A stretch of 64,000 nt of DNA from Chloroflexota bacterium (GTDB taxonomy: Bacteria > Chloroflexota > Dehalococcoidia > Lucifugimonadales > UBA3495): positions 1-64,000 of the forward strand of contig JAPPMU010000052.1 in the NCBI GenBank assembly GCA_028873965.1. Direction: 5' to 3'. The number at the start of each line of letters is the position of its first letter. Positions within the stretch are counted from its first letter, which is position 1. A model generated the notes under the pieces. That model worked only from the letters and a program-made list of their open reading frames with translations, had not been told where the DNA came from and searched no databases. The position numbers and the translations under genes are program-made. Shown here piece by piece: positions 34,101 through 42,684 of the stretch.

Positions 34101-34711
34101 ACCCGGCGTCGCTATCGGGCGGTCTGCCCGAAGATCAGGCGCCGTCCTCGCTGGCGATGCCGCCCCGTCCCACTGAAATCGTCCTCGGTTCCGGGAATAG
34201 ACCCGGCCCGAGCCTGCTCAACCAGGCCACCGACGGGCGCGTGCCCGGCGTAATCACGGCCACCACCGAGCAACTGTTTGCCATGGCGCGCAAGTCGTCG
34301 CTGTGGACGCTGAGCTTCGGGTTGGCCTGCTGCGCCATTGAGATGATCTCAACCTACATGGCCCACCACGATTTCGACCGTTTCGGCGTGGTGACCTGGC
34401 CGTCGCCTCGCCAGTCCGACGTCATGATAGTGGCCGGCACGGTGGTCAAGAAGATGGCGGAGCCCATCCGGCTGCTCTACGAGCAGATGCCGGAGCCGAA
34501 ATGGGTCATCGCCATGGGAAGTTGCGCCACCAACGGCGGGCCCTACTACCGGTCCTACTCCGTTGTGATGGGCGTCGACCACATCATCCCCGTGGACGTG
34601 TACGTGCCCGGGTGCCCGCCTCGCCCTGAGGCGCTGCTGTACGGCATCCTGAAACTCCAGGAAAAGATTATGGCCGACGCGGGAGACGGCAATGCCGCGG
34701 CCTCGGCGTAA
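34088..34711 (+). CDS. nuoB: NADH-quinone oxidoreductase subunit B
   Basis: NuoB binds the terminal [4Fe-4S] cluster N2. The ligands are visible as [22 protein letters not shown] and [16 protein letters not shown]. The track start TTG 34088 is preceded by AAGGGGG at fair spacing; ATG 34159 would remove a poorly conserved 24-residue head. nuoC overlaps its 3' end by 20 bases, so translation is coupled. Confidence 0.96.
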   Translation: MAEVNPASLSGGLPEDQAPSSLAMPPRPTEIVLGSGNRPGPSLLNQATDGRVPGVITATTEQLFAMARKSSLWTLSFGLACCAIEMISTYMAHHDFDRFGVVTWPSPRQSDVMIVAGTVVKKMAEPIRLLYEQMPEPKWVIAMGSCATNGGPYYRSYSVVMGVDHIIPVDVYVPGCPPRPEALLYGILKLQEKIMADAGDGNAAASA

Positions 34712-35222
34712 CGCGCCTGAGGCGGACGCGGAGCCGCCGCCGGACCCCATCGAGTTGTTGGCGCCCGCCCGGCGGGAGACGCTGGACCGCGCCGTGACGA
34801 TTCTGGCCGACTACTCCCCGTCACCTGGAGCCTTGGGTGATTTGCCCCAGGTGATCGTGCCCGCCGAACACATCGAGTCGGCTTGCTCTGCGTGCCGGGA
34901 CGACGTTTCGCTCGATTGCCGGATGCTGCTGTGCCTGGCTTGCGTGGACTACGAGGAGCGTTTCGAGCTGGTCTATTTCCTCCAGTCCCTGGGCCGGGAA
35001 CAATCGCTGGTGGTGAAGACTGAAGTGTCCTACGACAACCCGGTGCTGCCTTCGGTGTGTGCGGTCTGGCCGGCCGCGGACTGGTACGAGCGCGAAGCGC
35101 ACGACCTGTTCGGCGTCGCGTTCGATGGGCATCCCGACCTGTCCCCCCTTCTGCTGTACCCGGAGTTCGATGGATACCCAGGTCGCAGATCCTATGATTT
35201 CTATGAGTACCGGGAGTTCTAG
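34692..35222 (+). CDS. nuoC: NADH-quinone oxidoreductase subunit C
   Basis: This is the peripheral 30-kDa subunit. The diagnostic motif [22 protein letters not shown] lies near residue 130 and is followed by [12 protein letters not shown]. It is a separate gene, not fused to nuoD. The N-terminus has an extra Pro/Glu-rich stretch. The stop overlaps the next start by one base. An unrelated pair of small genes then separates it from nuoD. Confidence 0.95.
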   Translation: MPRPRRNAPEADAEPPPDPIELLAPARRETLDRAVTILADYSPSPGALGDLPQVIVPAEHIESACSACRDDVSLDCRMLLCLACVDYEERFELVYFLQSLGREQSLVVKTEVSYDNPVLPSVCAVWPAADWYEREAHDLFGVAFDGHPDLSPLLLYPEFDGYPGRRSYDFYEYREF

Positions 35223-35533
35223 TGACCGCAGCCCAGGAAATCGACCCGGTCGCCACGGAAGATGAGACTTCCGTGGAGTTGATAGCGCGCGTGGTATCCA
35301 GCGACGGCCAGTTTCTCGCCACTGTGGACGGCCTTGAATTGCAGAGCACCGGACGCACCCGGGAAGCCGCAGAAAACGGGTTGGTACAGGCGGTGCGGGG
35401 TTGGCTGGAGCGTCAGGACACGGTCGGCCGCCTGGGTCAGGCTCTCGGTAGAGATGACTTGACCGAAGAAACTGAAATCGTGCTGCGGTTCGCGTACGAC
35501 GAGACTTCGGGCGAGCAACCAGCGGGCGGGTAG
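35222..35533 (+). CDS. Small protein of unknown function between nuoC and nuoD
   Basis: A GTG start overlaps the last base of nuoC. The 103-residue acidic protein has no membrane segment (VELIARVVSSDGQFLATVDGLELQSTG). It is followed three bases later by a HicB-like gene. I recognise no named domain. Tight spacing shows it is co-transcribed with nuo genes, but this does not prove a complex I role. Confidence 0.7.
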   Translation: MTAAQEIDPVATEDETSVELIARVVSSDGQFLATVDGLELQSTGRTREAAENGLVQAVRGWLERQDTVGRLGQALGRDDLTEETEIVLRFAYDETSGEQPAGG

Positions 35534-35536
35534 TTC

Positions 35537-35839
35537 ATGGATCGGATCGTGTACGAAATCGAAGCAATGCGGGTCGCTTCCGGTTGGGAAGCGCGGTGCC
35601 CGGAGCTTGAAGTGACGGCGTACGGAGACACCCAGGACGACGCGCGCACCGCGCTCCGGCGGCAGGTGTCTGACTACCTGGAAGACTGCGAGGAAATGGG
35701 CGTCCTGGAGGAAGTGCTCATTGAAGCCGGCTTCTACGACAACGGAGAAGCCTGGATGAGCGCCCGCGTGGAACCGCCGCAACCCAGCCTGCGCTTCATC
35801 GGCTCGCCGTTTCCGGAAACCCGCGATCCATCGGCCTGA
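35537..35839 (+). CDS. HicB-like small protein
   Basis: The 100-residue protein has the HicB/UPF0150 pattern YEIEAMRVASGWEARCPELEVTAYGDTQDDARTALRRQVSDYLED, an RNase-H-like partial fold found in HicB antitoxins. No HicA toxin gene is present nearby, and there is no DNA-binding tail. The preceding 103-residue gene is its only close partner. It may be an orphan that has become part of the nuo transcript. Confidence 0.7.
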   Translation: MDRIVYEIEAMRVASGWEARCPELEVTAYGDTQDDARTALRRQVSDYLEDCEEMGVLEEVLIEAGFYDNGEAWMSARVEPPQPSLRFIGSPFPETRDPSA

Positions 35840-35870
35840 AAACCTGGCACCATTCGGGCTCTGACCAACC

Positions 35871-37022
35871 ATGACTGATCCAACCGCCATGACTGCCCAG
35901 GTGTTCGACGGCGCCCGCGAGGGCACCCAGCCGGTGGAAATGCTGCTCAATATGGGGCCGCAGCACCCGTCCACCCACGGCGTGTTCCGCATGGTGCTCT
36001 GGGTGGATGGCGAGAAGGTGGTCGACGTTGAGCCGCACATCGGTTACCTGCACCGCGGATCCGAAAAGCTGTGTGAAGGCGAGCAGTACCACCAGGTGGT
36101 CACTCTGTTCGACCGGCTCGATTACATCGGCAACTTCAACAACGAGCTGGCGTACTGTATGGCCGTCGAAAAGCTCATGGGCCTGGAGGTGCCGGAGCGG
36201 GTCGAGTACATCCGCGTGATCCTGTGCGAGCTGAACCGCGTCGCCAGCCACCTGCTCTACGTGGGCACCATGGGCCTCGACGCGGGCGCCATGACCCCGG
36301 TGATGTTCTCCTTCCGCGGCCGGGAGCGGGTTCAGGCGCTTTTCGAAGCCGTGTCCGGCGCACGCATGATGCACAATTATTTCCGCATCGGTGGCCTCAA
36401 GGAGGACGTCCCGGACAATTTCCGGCAACTGGTCGACGAACTGATGCCGCTGCTGCGGGAGGACGTGGAGCAGAGCGACCGCATACTGACCTTCAACGAA
36501 ATCTTCCTGTCCCGCCTTAAAGACGTGAGCCCGATTGGCGCCGACGAGGCCATCGCCCTGGGTCTCACCGGTCCCCTGCTGCGCGCCTGCGGGTACGAGT
36601 ACGACGTCCGCAAGGCGCAGCCCTATTCCATCTACGACCGGTTCGACTTTGAGGTCCCGGTGGGGCTGGACGGAGACTGCTGGGACCGCCACTGGGTGCG
36701 GGTCCAGGAGATGTACCAGTCCCTGCGGATCGTCGAACAGGCGATGGAGCAACTGCCCGAAGGCCCGGTTGCATCTTCGCTGGGCCGCCGCCTGATCCGC
36801 CCGCCCGCCGGCGAGGCCTACGTCCGCGCCGAGAACCCGCGAGGCGAGATCGGCGTGTACCTGGTCAGCGACGGCACCGACCGGCCCTATCGTGTCAAGG
36901 TGCGCCCGCCGTCCTTCTGCAACCTCTCCGCCCTGCGGAGGCTGCTCGCGGACACCTGGCTGGCGGATAGCGTGGTCGTGCTGGGTTCGCTGGACATCGT
37001 GCTGGGCGAGGTGGACCGGTGA
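35871..37022 (+). CDS. nuoD: NADH-quinone oxidoreductase subunit D
   Basis: NuoD forms the quinone pocket with NuoB. NMGPQHPSTHGVFR is the family signature (the His-bearing loop), and HIGYLHRGSEKL, YCMAVEKLMGLEVPERVEYIRVILCELNRVASHLLY and the C-terminal GEIGVYLVSDG and RVKVRPPSFCNL follow in order. It lacks the four nickel-binding cysteines of hydrogenases, as expected. nuoH overlaps the stop by four bases (GTGA). Confidence 0.96.
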   Translation: MTDPTAMTAQVFDGAREGTQPVEMLLNMGPQHPSTHGVFRMVLWVDGEKVVDVEPHIGYLHRGSEKLCEGEQYHQVVTLFDRLDYIGNFNNELAYCMAVEKLMGLEVPERVEYIRVILCELNRVASHLLYVGTMGLDAGAMTPVMFSFRGRERVQALFEAVSGARMMHNYFRIGGLKEDVPDNFRQLVDELMPLLREDVEQSDRILTFNEIFLSRLKDVSPIGADEAIALGLTGPLLRACGYEYDVRKAQPYSIYDRFDFEVPVGLDGDCWDRHWVRVQEMYQSLRIVEQAMEQLPEGPVASSLGRRLIRPPAGEAYVRAENPRGEIGVYLVSDGTDRPYRVKVRPPSFCNLSALRRLLADTWLADSVVVLGSLDIVLGEVDR

Positions 37023-38128
37023 ATTTCCTCATCAGCCTGGGTTGGAGCGCGCTGGGGCTGGCGATCATGTTCGCCGTCCTGTCGGTGGTCGTCCTGTCCA
37101 TGGTGTGGCTCGAACGCAAGGCGCTGGGTCGCCTGCAGCTGCGCTACGGGCCGACCCGCACCGGGCTGTTCGGATTGATGCAGCCCATCGCCGACGCGGT
37201 AAAGCTCATCATCAAGGAAGACATCATCCCCGACGACTCGGAAAAGGCAATCTTCTGGATTGCCCCGGTGATCGTCGTCGTGTCGGCCTTCGTCATCTGG
37301 GTGACCATACCCGGCGGAGACAACGTGGTGATCCGTCACCTGCCGCTGGGCCTGTTTTACATCATCGCCTTCGCCGTGATCGGCATTCTGGGGCTGGTGC
37401 TGGCCGGCTGGGGGTCCGCGAACAAGTACGGCATCATGGGCGGGTTGCGGTCGGCCGCCCAGCTGATCTCCTACGAAATCCCCGTGGTGCTGGTGGCCGC
37501 CGCAGTGGCGATCCTGGCCCAATCCCTGGACATGCGGGAAATCGTGGCGCAGCAATCCACCTATCCTTATTTGTTGGTGCTGCCCCTGGGCTTTATGGTC
37601 TTTTTCATCGCCGGCTTGGCCGAGGTGGGACGCACCCCCTTCGACATCTATCACGCGGAGAGCGAGGTGGTAGGCGGCCCGTTTGTGGAGTACAGCGGCG
37701 CCCACTGGTCGGTGTTCTTCCTGGCCGAATACATCAACACCTTCGCCATCGCCGCGTTGACGACTCTGCTGTTTCTGGGCGGCTGGGGCGGCCCGGCCCT
37801 CCCCGACGTGGTGTGGTTCCTGCTCAAGACCTACGCCGTGGTCTTGGTGGTGTTCTGGGTACGGGGAACCTTCCCGCGTCTCCGCATCGACCAATTGATG
37901 GCCTTCGCGTGGAAGGTTATGGTCCCACTGTCGTTCTACACGGTAATCATTGCCGCCGTGTACAAGTTTTACGACCTGCCCTGGTGGAGCCTGACCATCA
38001 TGTCCGCGGCCGGTCTGGCGGTGGCGGGTTGGATCATCTACCGCCGGATGACCGGCCCGGCCCGACGGGTCGCGGAAGTCCAACGGCAACTCGCCGCGCG
38101 GCGTGCGGCGACCGGGGCACGCACGTAG
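37019..38128 (+). CDS. nuoH: NADH-quinone oxidoreductase subunit H
   Basis: This is a multi-pass membrane subunit next to the quinone cavity. It has LERKALGRLQLRYGPTRTGLFGLMQPIADAVKL, YEIPVVLVAAAVA, AGLAEVGRTPFDIYHAESEVVGGPFVEYSG and FWVRGTFPRLRIDQLM, the standard NuoH landmarks. It starts at GTG overlapping nuoD. A Uma2 gene, not nuoI, comes next. Confidence 0.96.
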   Translation: MNFLISLGWSALGLAIMFAVLSVVVLSMVWLERKALGRLQLRYGPTRTGLFGLMQPIADAVKLIIKEDIIPDDSEKAIFWIAPVIVVVSAFVIWVTIPGGDNVVIRHLPLGLFYIIAFAVIGILGLVLAGWGSANKYGIMGGLRSAAQLISYEIPVVLVAAAVAILAQSLDMREIVAQQSTYPYLLVLPLGFMVFFIAGLAEVGRTPFDIYHAESEVVGGPFVEYSGAHWSVFFLAEYINTFAIAALTTLLFLGGWGGPALPDVVWFLLKTYAVVLVVFWVRGTFPRLRIDQLMAFAWKVMVPLSFYTVIIAAVYKFYDLPWWSLTIMSAAGLAVAGWIIYRRMTGPARRVAEVQRQLAARRAATGART

Positions 38129-38175
38129 CCGCGTATGCTGGTATCATATCGGCAGTTTTGTGAGGCGTTCCAACC

Positions 38176-38760
38176 ATGACCACCCGGACGCGGAAAATCA
38201 CCGTCGAGGAGTTTTGGGAGATGGCTGACACCGGTCATCGCTACGAACTCATTGATGGAGAACTGGTCGATATGGATGGAGCTCCGCCGCACGGCAACGT
38301 CACCGGCGAAATCTACATGCTGATCAGGCTGCACGTCAGGGCTTCCGGGTTGCCCCTGAACGTTGGCGTTACCACCGGGTTCAGAATGAACCCCTACACG
38401 CTGCGCTTCCCCGACGTGCAGGTAACAACCGAGGAGCGCATGGCGGCCTACGACGCATCCGCCGGCGGCTGGCCCCACTTCGCGCCCGATGTGGCGATTG
38501 AGGTGGTGTCTCCCAGCAACACCCCGGCAGAGTTGACCCGCAAAGCCGCGGAATATTTCGCCAATGGAACGCGAGCCATGTGGATCGTAGACCCGGGTCC
38601 CCGCTCCGTGATCATCCGCCGCCCGGGTGCCGCCGATGTGGTGTTTGGAGCGGGAGATACGCTCACTGGAGATCCGGAGATCTTTGGTTTTTCCTGCGCT
38701 GTGGCCGATATTTTCGCGGTGTTGGACCGGCCCGTCAGCCCCGCGCCCGAGGACACGTAG
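38176..38760 (+). CDS. Uma2-family (DUF820) nuclease-like protein
   Basis: The 194-residue protein carries EFWEMADTGHRYELIDGELVDMDGAPPHGNVTGEI near the start, then FAPDVAIEVVSPSNTPAELTRKAAEYFANGTRAMWIVDP, the restriction-endonuclease-like PD-(D/E)xK pattern (D in PDVAIEV with E, and later K). Uma2 genes often spread in Chloroflexota and cyanobacteria, with no known role. It sits between nuoH and nuoI, two bases before nuoI, so it is an insertion in the operon. Confidence 0.88.
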   Translation: MTTRTRKITVEEFWEMADTGHRYELIDGELVDMDGAPPHGNVTGEIYMLIRLHVRASGLPLNVGVTTGFRMNPYTLRFPDVQVTTEERMAAYDASAGGWPHFAPDVAIEVVSPSNTPAELTRKAAEYFANGTRAMWIVDPGPRSVIIRRPGAADVVFGAGDTLTGDPEIFGFSCAVADIFAVLDRPVSPAPEDT

Positions 38761-38762
38761 CC

Positions 38763-39287
38763 ATGCTTGAAAGCCTGAAAGGGATGATGCTTACCCTCGC
38801 GTCGACGGTCTCGGGATTGCGCCGGCCGGTGACCCAGCAGTATCCCAAGCAGGCGACGCCGGTGCGTCCGCGCTTCATGGGGTTCCCGGCGCTCACCTGG
38901 GACGGGGAAATCAGCGAGCCCTACTGCACCGGCTGCATGGTCTGCATCCGCAACTGCCCGACGCAGTGCATGTCGGCCAGCATGATGGACAACCCCAAGC
39001 ACGCCGACGGGGAAAGCAGCCGCCGCAAGATCGTCGATTACTTTGAAATCAATTTGAACCGTTGTATATTGTGCGGCATCTGCGTCGAGTATTGTAATTT
39101 CGACGCCATCGTCATGAGCCACGAGCACGAGATGAGCACCTACGCGCGTAACGGGGATCGGGTCGATCTCCCGGCGCTGCTGCAGATCGGCAAGAAATAT
39201 CAGGACGATACGGCCTGGATTCCGCCAACCGTGCTGGCCAAGCAGAAAGCCGACGCGGCCAAAGCGGCCGCTGAATCCGAGTCCTGA
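38763..39287 (+). CDS. nuoI: NADH-quinone oxidoreductase subunit I
   Basis: NuoI holds two [4Fe-4S] clusters. The first motif is CTGCMVCIRNCP, the second CILCGICVEYCN, with Asn where Pro is usual after the last Cys. I start it at ATG 38763; the track ORF begins too early inside the Uma2 gene. 174 residues, normal. A Lys/Ala-rich tail follows. Confidence 0.94.
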   Translation: MLESLKGMMLTLASTVSGLRRPVTQQYPKQATPVRPRFMGFPALTWDGEISEPYCTGCMVCIRNCPTQCMSASMMDNPKHADGESSRRKIVDYFEINLNRCILCGICVEYCNFDAIVMSHEHEMSTYARNGDRVDLPALLQIGKKYQDDTAWIPPTVLAKQKADAAKAAAESES

Positions 39288-39300
39288 GCCGAGGCCAATC

Positions 39301-39606
39301 GTGCCCAGAGAAGACGAACGCTACCGCAATCTGTCGCCGCGACACCCGCAGTATTGCACCTGCGTCGAGTGCGTGGAGAATCGTAAGTCGGGAGGGGATG
39401 GTTCGGTCTCCGGCAAGGTTGGCGGACTGGTGGGCAAGATTGCCGGCAAGGCTGCCAAAGCCGGAAAAATAGGCAAGGGCAAAAAGCGCGGCAAGACCGG
39501 CGGCTCAGGCAAAGCCCGCGGCCGGACGCAGGCGATATCCGAACCGGTGCGCAAGCATAAGGCCGACTGCGACTGCGCGACCTGTACGCTCCTCAAGTCT
39601 ATTTAG
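39301..39606 (+). CDS. Cys-pair protein with Lys/Gly-rich linker
   Basis: The 101-residue protein (GTG start) has an N-terminal YCTCVECVENRK and a C-terminal HKADCDCATCTLLK, which together could bind one zinc. Between them is a basic, low-complexity linker rich in Gly and Lys (GKAAKAGKIGKGKKRGK). This could bind nucleic acid or be flexible. I recognise no named family. It lies 13 bases after nuoI and before nuoJ. Confidence 0.65.
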   Translation: MPREDERYRNLSPRHPQYCTCVECVENRKSGGDGSVSGKVGGLVGKIAGKAAKAGKIGKGKKRGKTGGSGKARGRTQAISEPVRKHKADCDCATCTLLKSI

Positions 39607-39765
39607 GCGTTGGTCTAACGAGCTTCCAGGGCCGGTGCGCCTATCCGATAATGCCGACGCCGAAACCAAACCCTCACCACCGGAGCCGCCAGCGGGGCGG
39701 CTCGTACTTTGGCAGTGTGCCGGGTATCTTTGAACAGAACCCGGTGAGCGGGGACGCATAGACCC
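39607..39765. other. Intergenic gap before nuoJ with hairpin
   Basis: GAGCCGCC (39683-39690) pairs with GGCGGCTC (39696-39703). No T run follows, so it is probably not an intrinsic terminator. It may be a processing or folding element in the nuo transcript. Confidence 0.4.
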
Positions 39766-40284
39766 GTGGCGCTGGCCCTTTTCGCAATCGTAGCCATTTT
39801 TACCCTCGGCGGGGCCGTGGGTGTCGTGGCGACTCGCAACGTCGTGCACGCGGCGCTGTTCCTGCTTCTGTCTCTGTTGGGCGCGGCCGGCGCGTACCTG
39901 CTGCTGTTCGCCGAGTTCCTGGCGCTGGTGCAGGTGCTCATATACGGCGGCGCGGTGATCATCGTCGTGCTGTTTGCGGTCATGCTGACCCGTTCCTCGG
40001 AGTACCCGCGCATCACCGACAACCGGCAATGGCCCCTGGGATTGATCACGGCCGCGGTGCTGGCGGGGGTGCTGGGCGCGGCTTTCTGGCTGGCTCCCGA
40101 CGTTGTGGCGGAGCCGCAGGCGCCCGCATTCACCGACCTGGGCGCTTCCCTGTTCACCAAGTGGGCTTTGCCCTTTGAGATCGCCTCCCTGGTGCTGCTG
40201 GTCGCCCTCATCGGAGCCATCATCATCGCCCGAACACAGAGCGCGACTACGCAGGTCGACGCCCCCCTGGAAGGCGAGGGTTAG
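39766..40284 (+). CDS. nuoJ: NADH-quinone oxidoreductase subunit J
   Basis: A five-helix membrane subunit, 172 residues. HAALFLLLSLLGAAGAYLLLFAEFLALVQVLIYGGAVIIVVLFAVMLT is the conserved core with the functionally important helix 3. GTG start after a hairpin-bearing gap. nuoK begins seven bases downstream. Confidence 0.95.
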   Translation: MALALFAIVAIFTLGGAVGVVATRNVVHAALFLLLSLLGAAGAYLLLFAEFLALVQVLIYGGAVIIVVLFAVMLTRSSEYPRITDNRQWPLGLITAAVLAGVLGAAFWLAPDVVAEPQAPAFTDLGASLFTKWALPFEIASLVLLVALIGAIIIARTQSATTQVDAPLEGEG

Positions 40285-40291
40285 CCCCAGG

Positions 40292-40612
40292 ATGGTGCCT
40301 CTCCTGTACTTCCAGCTCCTGGGCGCCGCCCTGTTCGGCATCGGGTTCTACGGGGTACTCGCGCGTCGAAGCGCGGTGCTCATCGTGCTGTCCATCGAGT
40401 TGATGCTGAACGCCGTCAACATCAACCTGATCGCGGCGGCCTCGTACCTGAACGGTACGGGACGCTTCTCCGCATTCGACGGGCAGATCATCGCGATCTT
40501 TGTCATCACGGTGGCGGCGGCGGAGGTCGGCCTGGCCTTCGCGATCATCCTGCGGATGTATCGCAACCGCGGAACCGTCAACGTGGACGAAATCAACCTG
40601 CTCAAGTGGTGA
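40292..40612 (+). CDS. nuoK: NADH-quinone oxidoreductase subunit K
   Basis: This is a three-helix subunit of 106 residues with the two conserved Glu positions in SIELMLNAVNINL and VAAAEVGLAFAIIL. I start it at ATG 40292; the track ORF from 40103 runs inside nuoJ. A short cytoplasmic tail (RNRGTVNVDEINLLKW) is typical. nuoL begins one base after the stop. Confidence 0.95.
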   Translation: MVPLLYFQLLGAALFGIGFYGVLARRSAVLIVLSIELMLNAVNINLIAAASYLNGTGRFSAFDGQIIAIFVITVAAAEVGLAFAIILRMYRNRGTVNVDEINLLKW

Positions 40613-40613
40613 C

Positions 40614-42551
40614 ATGCCGCTGGCATTCCTGATCCCAGTCTTCTCCTTCGCCGCCTGCCCGCTGATCATCCTGTTTCAGCGCTGGCTGCCGTTGCGCGGC
40701 GCGCCGCTGGCTATCCTGGCCATTGGCGGCGGTTTCGTCGTGTGGGCGCTGACGACGGTGAGCTTTCTGGGCGCGTCCGCCGCCGACCCGGCCTGCGAAG
40801 TCAGCGGCATCACCGGCGCTCTCACCTGCCACTTCTCCACTTCGTGGTTCGAGGCGGGGCTGCCCGGCGTGGCCGCGACCGTTGACCAGGCAATCCACCT
40901 GGATTGGGGCATCATCATCGACCCGCTGACGGTGGTGCTCCTGGGACTGATCACCTTCGTCGCCCTGGGCGTCCAGCTGTATTCGCTGGAGTACATGAAG
41001 GGCGACCCGCGCTTCGGCTGGTACTTCGCGTGGCAGGCCCTGTTCGTGGCGGCAATGCTGACGCTGGCGCTGGCCGACAACTTCCTGCTGCTGTACATCG
41101 CGTGGGAGCTGGTGGGCTTGTGCTCCTACCTGCTGATCGGGTTCTGGTTCGAGAACCCCGGCCCGCGCGAGGCCGCCAAGAAAGCGTTCGTGGTCACCCG
41201 CATCGGAGACGTCGGGCTGCTGGTGGGCATCCTGCTGCTGTGGGTCAACGTAGGCAGTTTCAGCATGACCGACGCGTTCGCCGCCGCCGCATCCGGTGAG
41301 TTGGGCAGCGGCGTCACCACCGCCGCGGCCATCCTGCTGCTGCTGGGGGCAATGGGCAAGTCGGCGCAGTTCCCCTTCCACGTATGGCTTCCCGACGCCA
41401 TGGAGGGCCCGACGCCGGTCAGCGCACTGATCCACGCCGCCACCATGGTGATCGCCGGCGTCTACCTGGTAGCCCGCGCCTATCCCATCTTTGCGGCGTC
41501 TCCCGAAGCGATGATGATCGTGGCCATCGTCGGGATGATCACCGCCCTGGGCGCGGCAACCATCGCCTTGGTGTCCACGGACCTCAAGCGGATCCTGGCG
41601 TACTCCACCGTGTCGCATCTCGGTTTGATGATGCTGTCGCTGGGCGCGTTCGGCTGGACGGCGGCGGTGTTCCACCTGATGGCCCACGGGTTCGCCAAGG
41701 CCCTGCTGTTCCTCGGCGCCGGCAGCGTGATGCACGGCGTTGGCGCCCACGGCGACGTGGACATTCGTCGCGTCGGCGGGTTGCGTCGTGCCATGCCGGT
41801 GACGGCCGTCGCGTTTTCTATCGGCGCGCTGTCCCTGGGCGGCATACCGATCCTGTCCGGATTCTGGAGCAAGGACGAGATACTGCTGGCGGTGGAGCAC
41901 AACCTGCCGGTCATATTCATCGTGCTTACCATGCTGACCGCGTTCCTGAGCGCCCTGTACATGGCGCGCGCCATGTTCGTCGTGTTCTTCGGCCCCGAGG
42001 GCGAGGATAGCCACCACGCCCACGAATCGCCGCTGCTCATGACCGGCGTGTTGTCCGTTCTGGCGGTGCTGGCCGTTGGCTTTGGATGGATCGCTTTCAA
42101 CTGGCCGGGTAGCTTCGACGGCTTCGGCAGTTTCGTGTTTTACGACCACGCGGAAAAATTCCACTTTGGCCCGGTGCTCGGCGCGATCTCGATCATTCTG
42201 GCCGTCGGCGCTTTCGTGCTGGCATGGCTGGTCTACGTCCGCCGGTCCGTCTCTCATGAACCGTGGCGGGCGCGTTTCGCCGCCGTTCTCCGGGTGGTGG
42301 AGCGCCGGTATTACGTGGACGAGGCGTACCAGTGGACCATTGATCGCGTGGTGCTGACGGTTTCCGCGGCGTTGGCATTCTTCGACCGTGCCGTGGTGAA
42401 CGACGTCGCGGTCAACGGTCCCGCGGATGTCGTGCGCAAGGCCGGCGTCGCGTTGCGGCTCCACGTCACCGGACACGTTTACTCCTATGCCCTGGCCGTG
42501 GCTCTCGGCGTGATCGGCTTGGCGATTTTCTGGTGGCTACGGTCCGTTTAG
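40614..42551 (+). CDS. nuoL: NADH-quinone oxidoreductase subunit L
   Basis: This is the antiporter-like proton-pumping subunit of 645 residues, start ATG 40614. Landmarks are YSLEYMKGDPRFGWYF, YIAWELVGLCSYLLIGFW with the key Glu, AMEGPTPVSALIHAATMVIAGVYLVAR, DLKRILAYSTVSHLGLMML and HALLF-like AKALLFLGAGSVMH. The long C-terminal lateral helix region (VERRYYVDEAYQWTIDRV) is present. Confidence 0.96.
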   Translation: MPLAFLIPVFSFAACPLIILFQRWLPLRGAPLAILAIGGGFVVWALTTVSFLGASAADPACEVSGITGALTCHFSTSWFEAGLPGVAATVDQAIHLDWGIIIDPLTVVLLGLITFVALGVQLYSLEYMKGDPRFGWYFAWQALFVAAMLTLALADNFLLLYIAWELVGLCSYLLIGFWFENPGPREAAKKAFVVTRIGDVGLLVGILLLWVNVGSFSMTDAFAAAASGELGSGVTTAAAILLLLGAMGKSAQFPFHVWLPDAMEGPTPVSALIHAATMVIAGVYLVARAYPIFAASPEAMMIVAIVGMITALGAATIALVSTDLKRILAYSTVSHLGLMMLSLGAFGWTAAVFHLMAHGFAKALLFLGAGSVMHGVGAHGDVDIRRVGGLRRAMPVTAVAFSIGALSLGGIPILSGFWSKDEILLAVEHNLPVIFIVLTMLTAFLSALYMARAMFVVFFGPEGEDSHHAHESPLLMTGVLSVLAVLAVGFGWIAFNWPGSFDGFGSFVFYDHAEKFHFGPVLGAISIILAVGAFVLAWLVYVRRSVSHEPWRARFAAVLRVVERRYYVDEAYQWTIDRVVLTVSAALAFFDRAVVNDVAVNGPADVVRKAGVALRLHVTGHVYSYALAVALGVIGLAIFWWLRSV

Positions 42552-42594
42552 GGTTTACTGGCGTGATGCAAAATCTCTGTCCCCGCGCCACCTG

Positions 42595-42670
42595 GTCATT
42601 CCCGCGAAAGCGGGAATCCATAGCGCCTTTGCTCGACAGAACTCTGGATTCCGGCCTTCGCCGGAATGAC
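42595..42670. repeat. Palindromic repeat of the GTCATTCCCGC family
   Basis: GTCATTCCCGCGAAAGCGGG and AATCCA on the left match TGGATTCCGG and CGCCGGAATGAC on the right as an inverted pair. This is a different family from the GTCATTGCGAG elements. It fills the gap between nuoL and nuoM. Confidence 0.8.
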
Positions 42671-42684
42671 GATCGCTACACTCG

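Noticed and set aside
40602-42476. 624-residue minus ORF across nuoL
   Set aside because: High-GC antisense shadow, rich in His, Gln and Arg with no fold signal; nuoL is certain.
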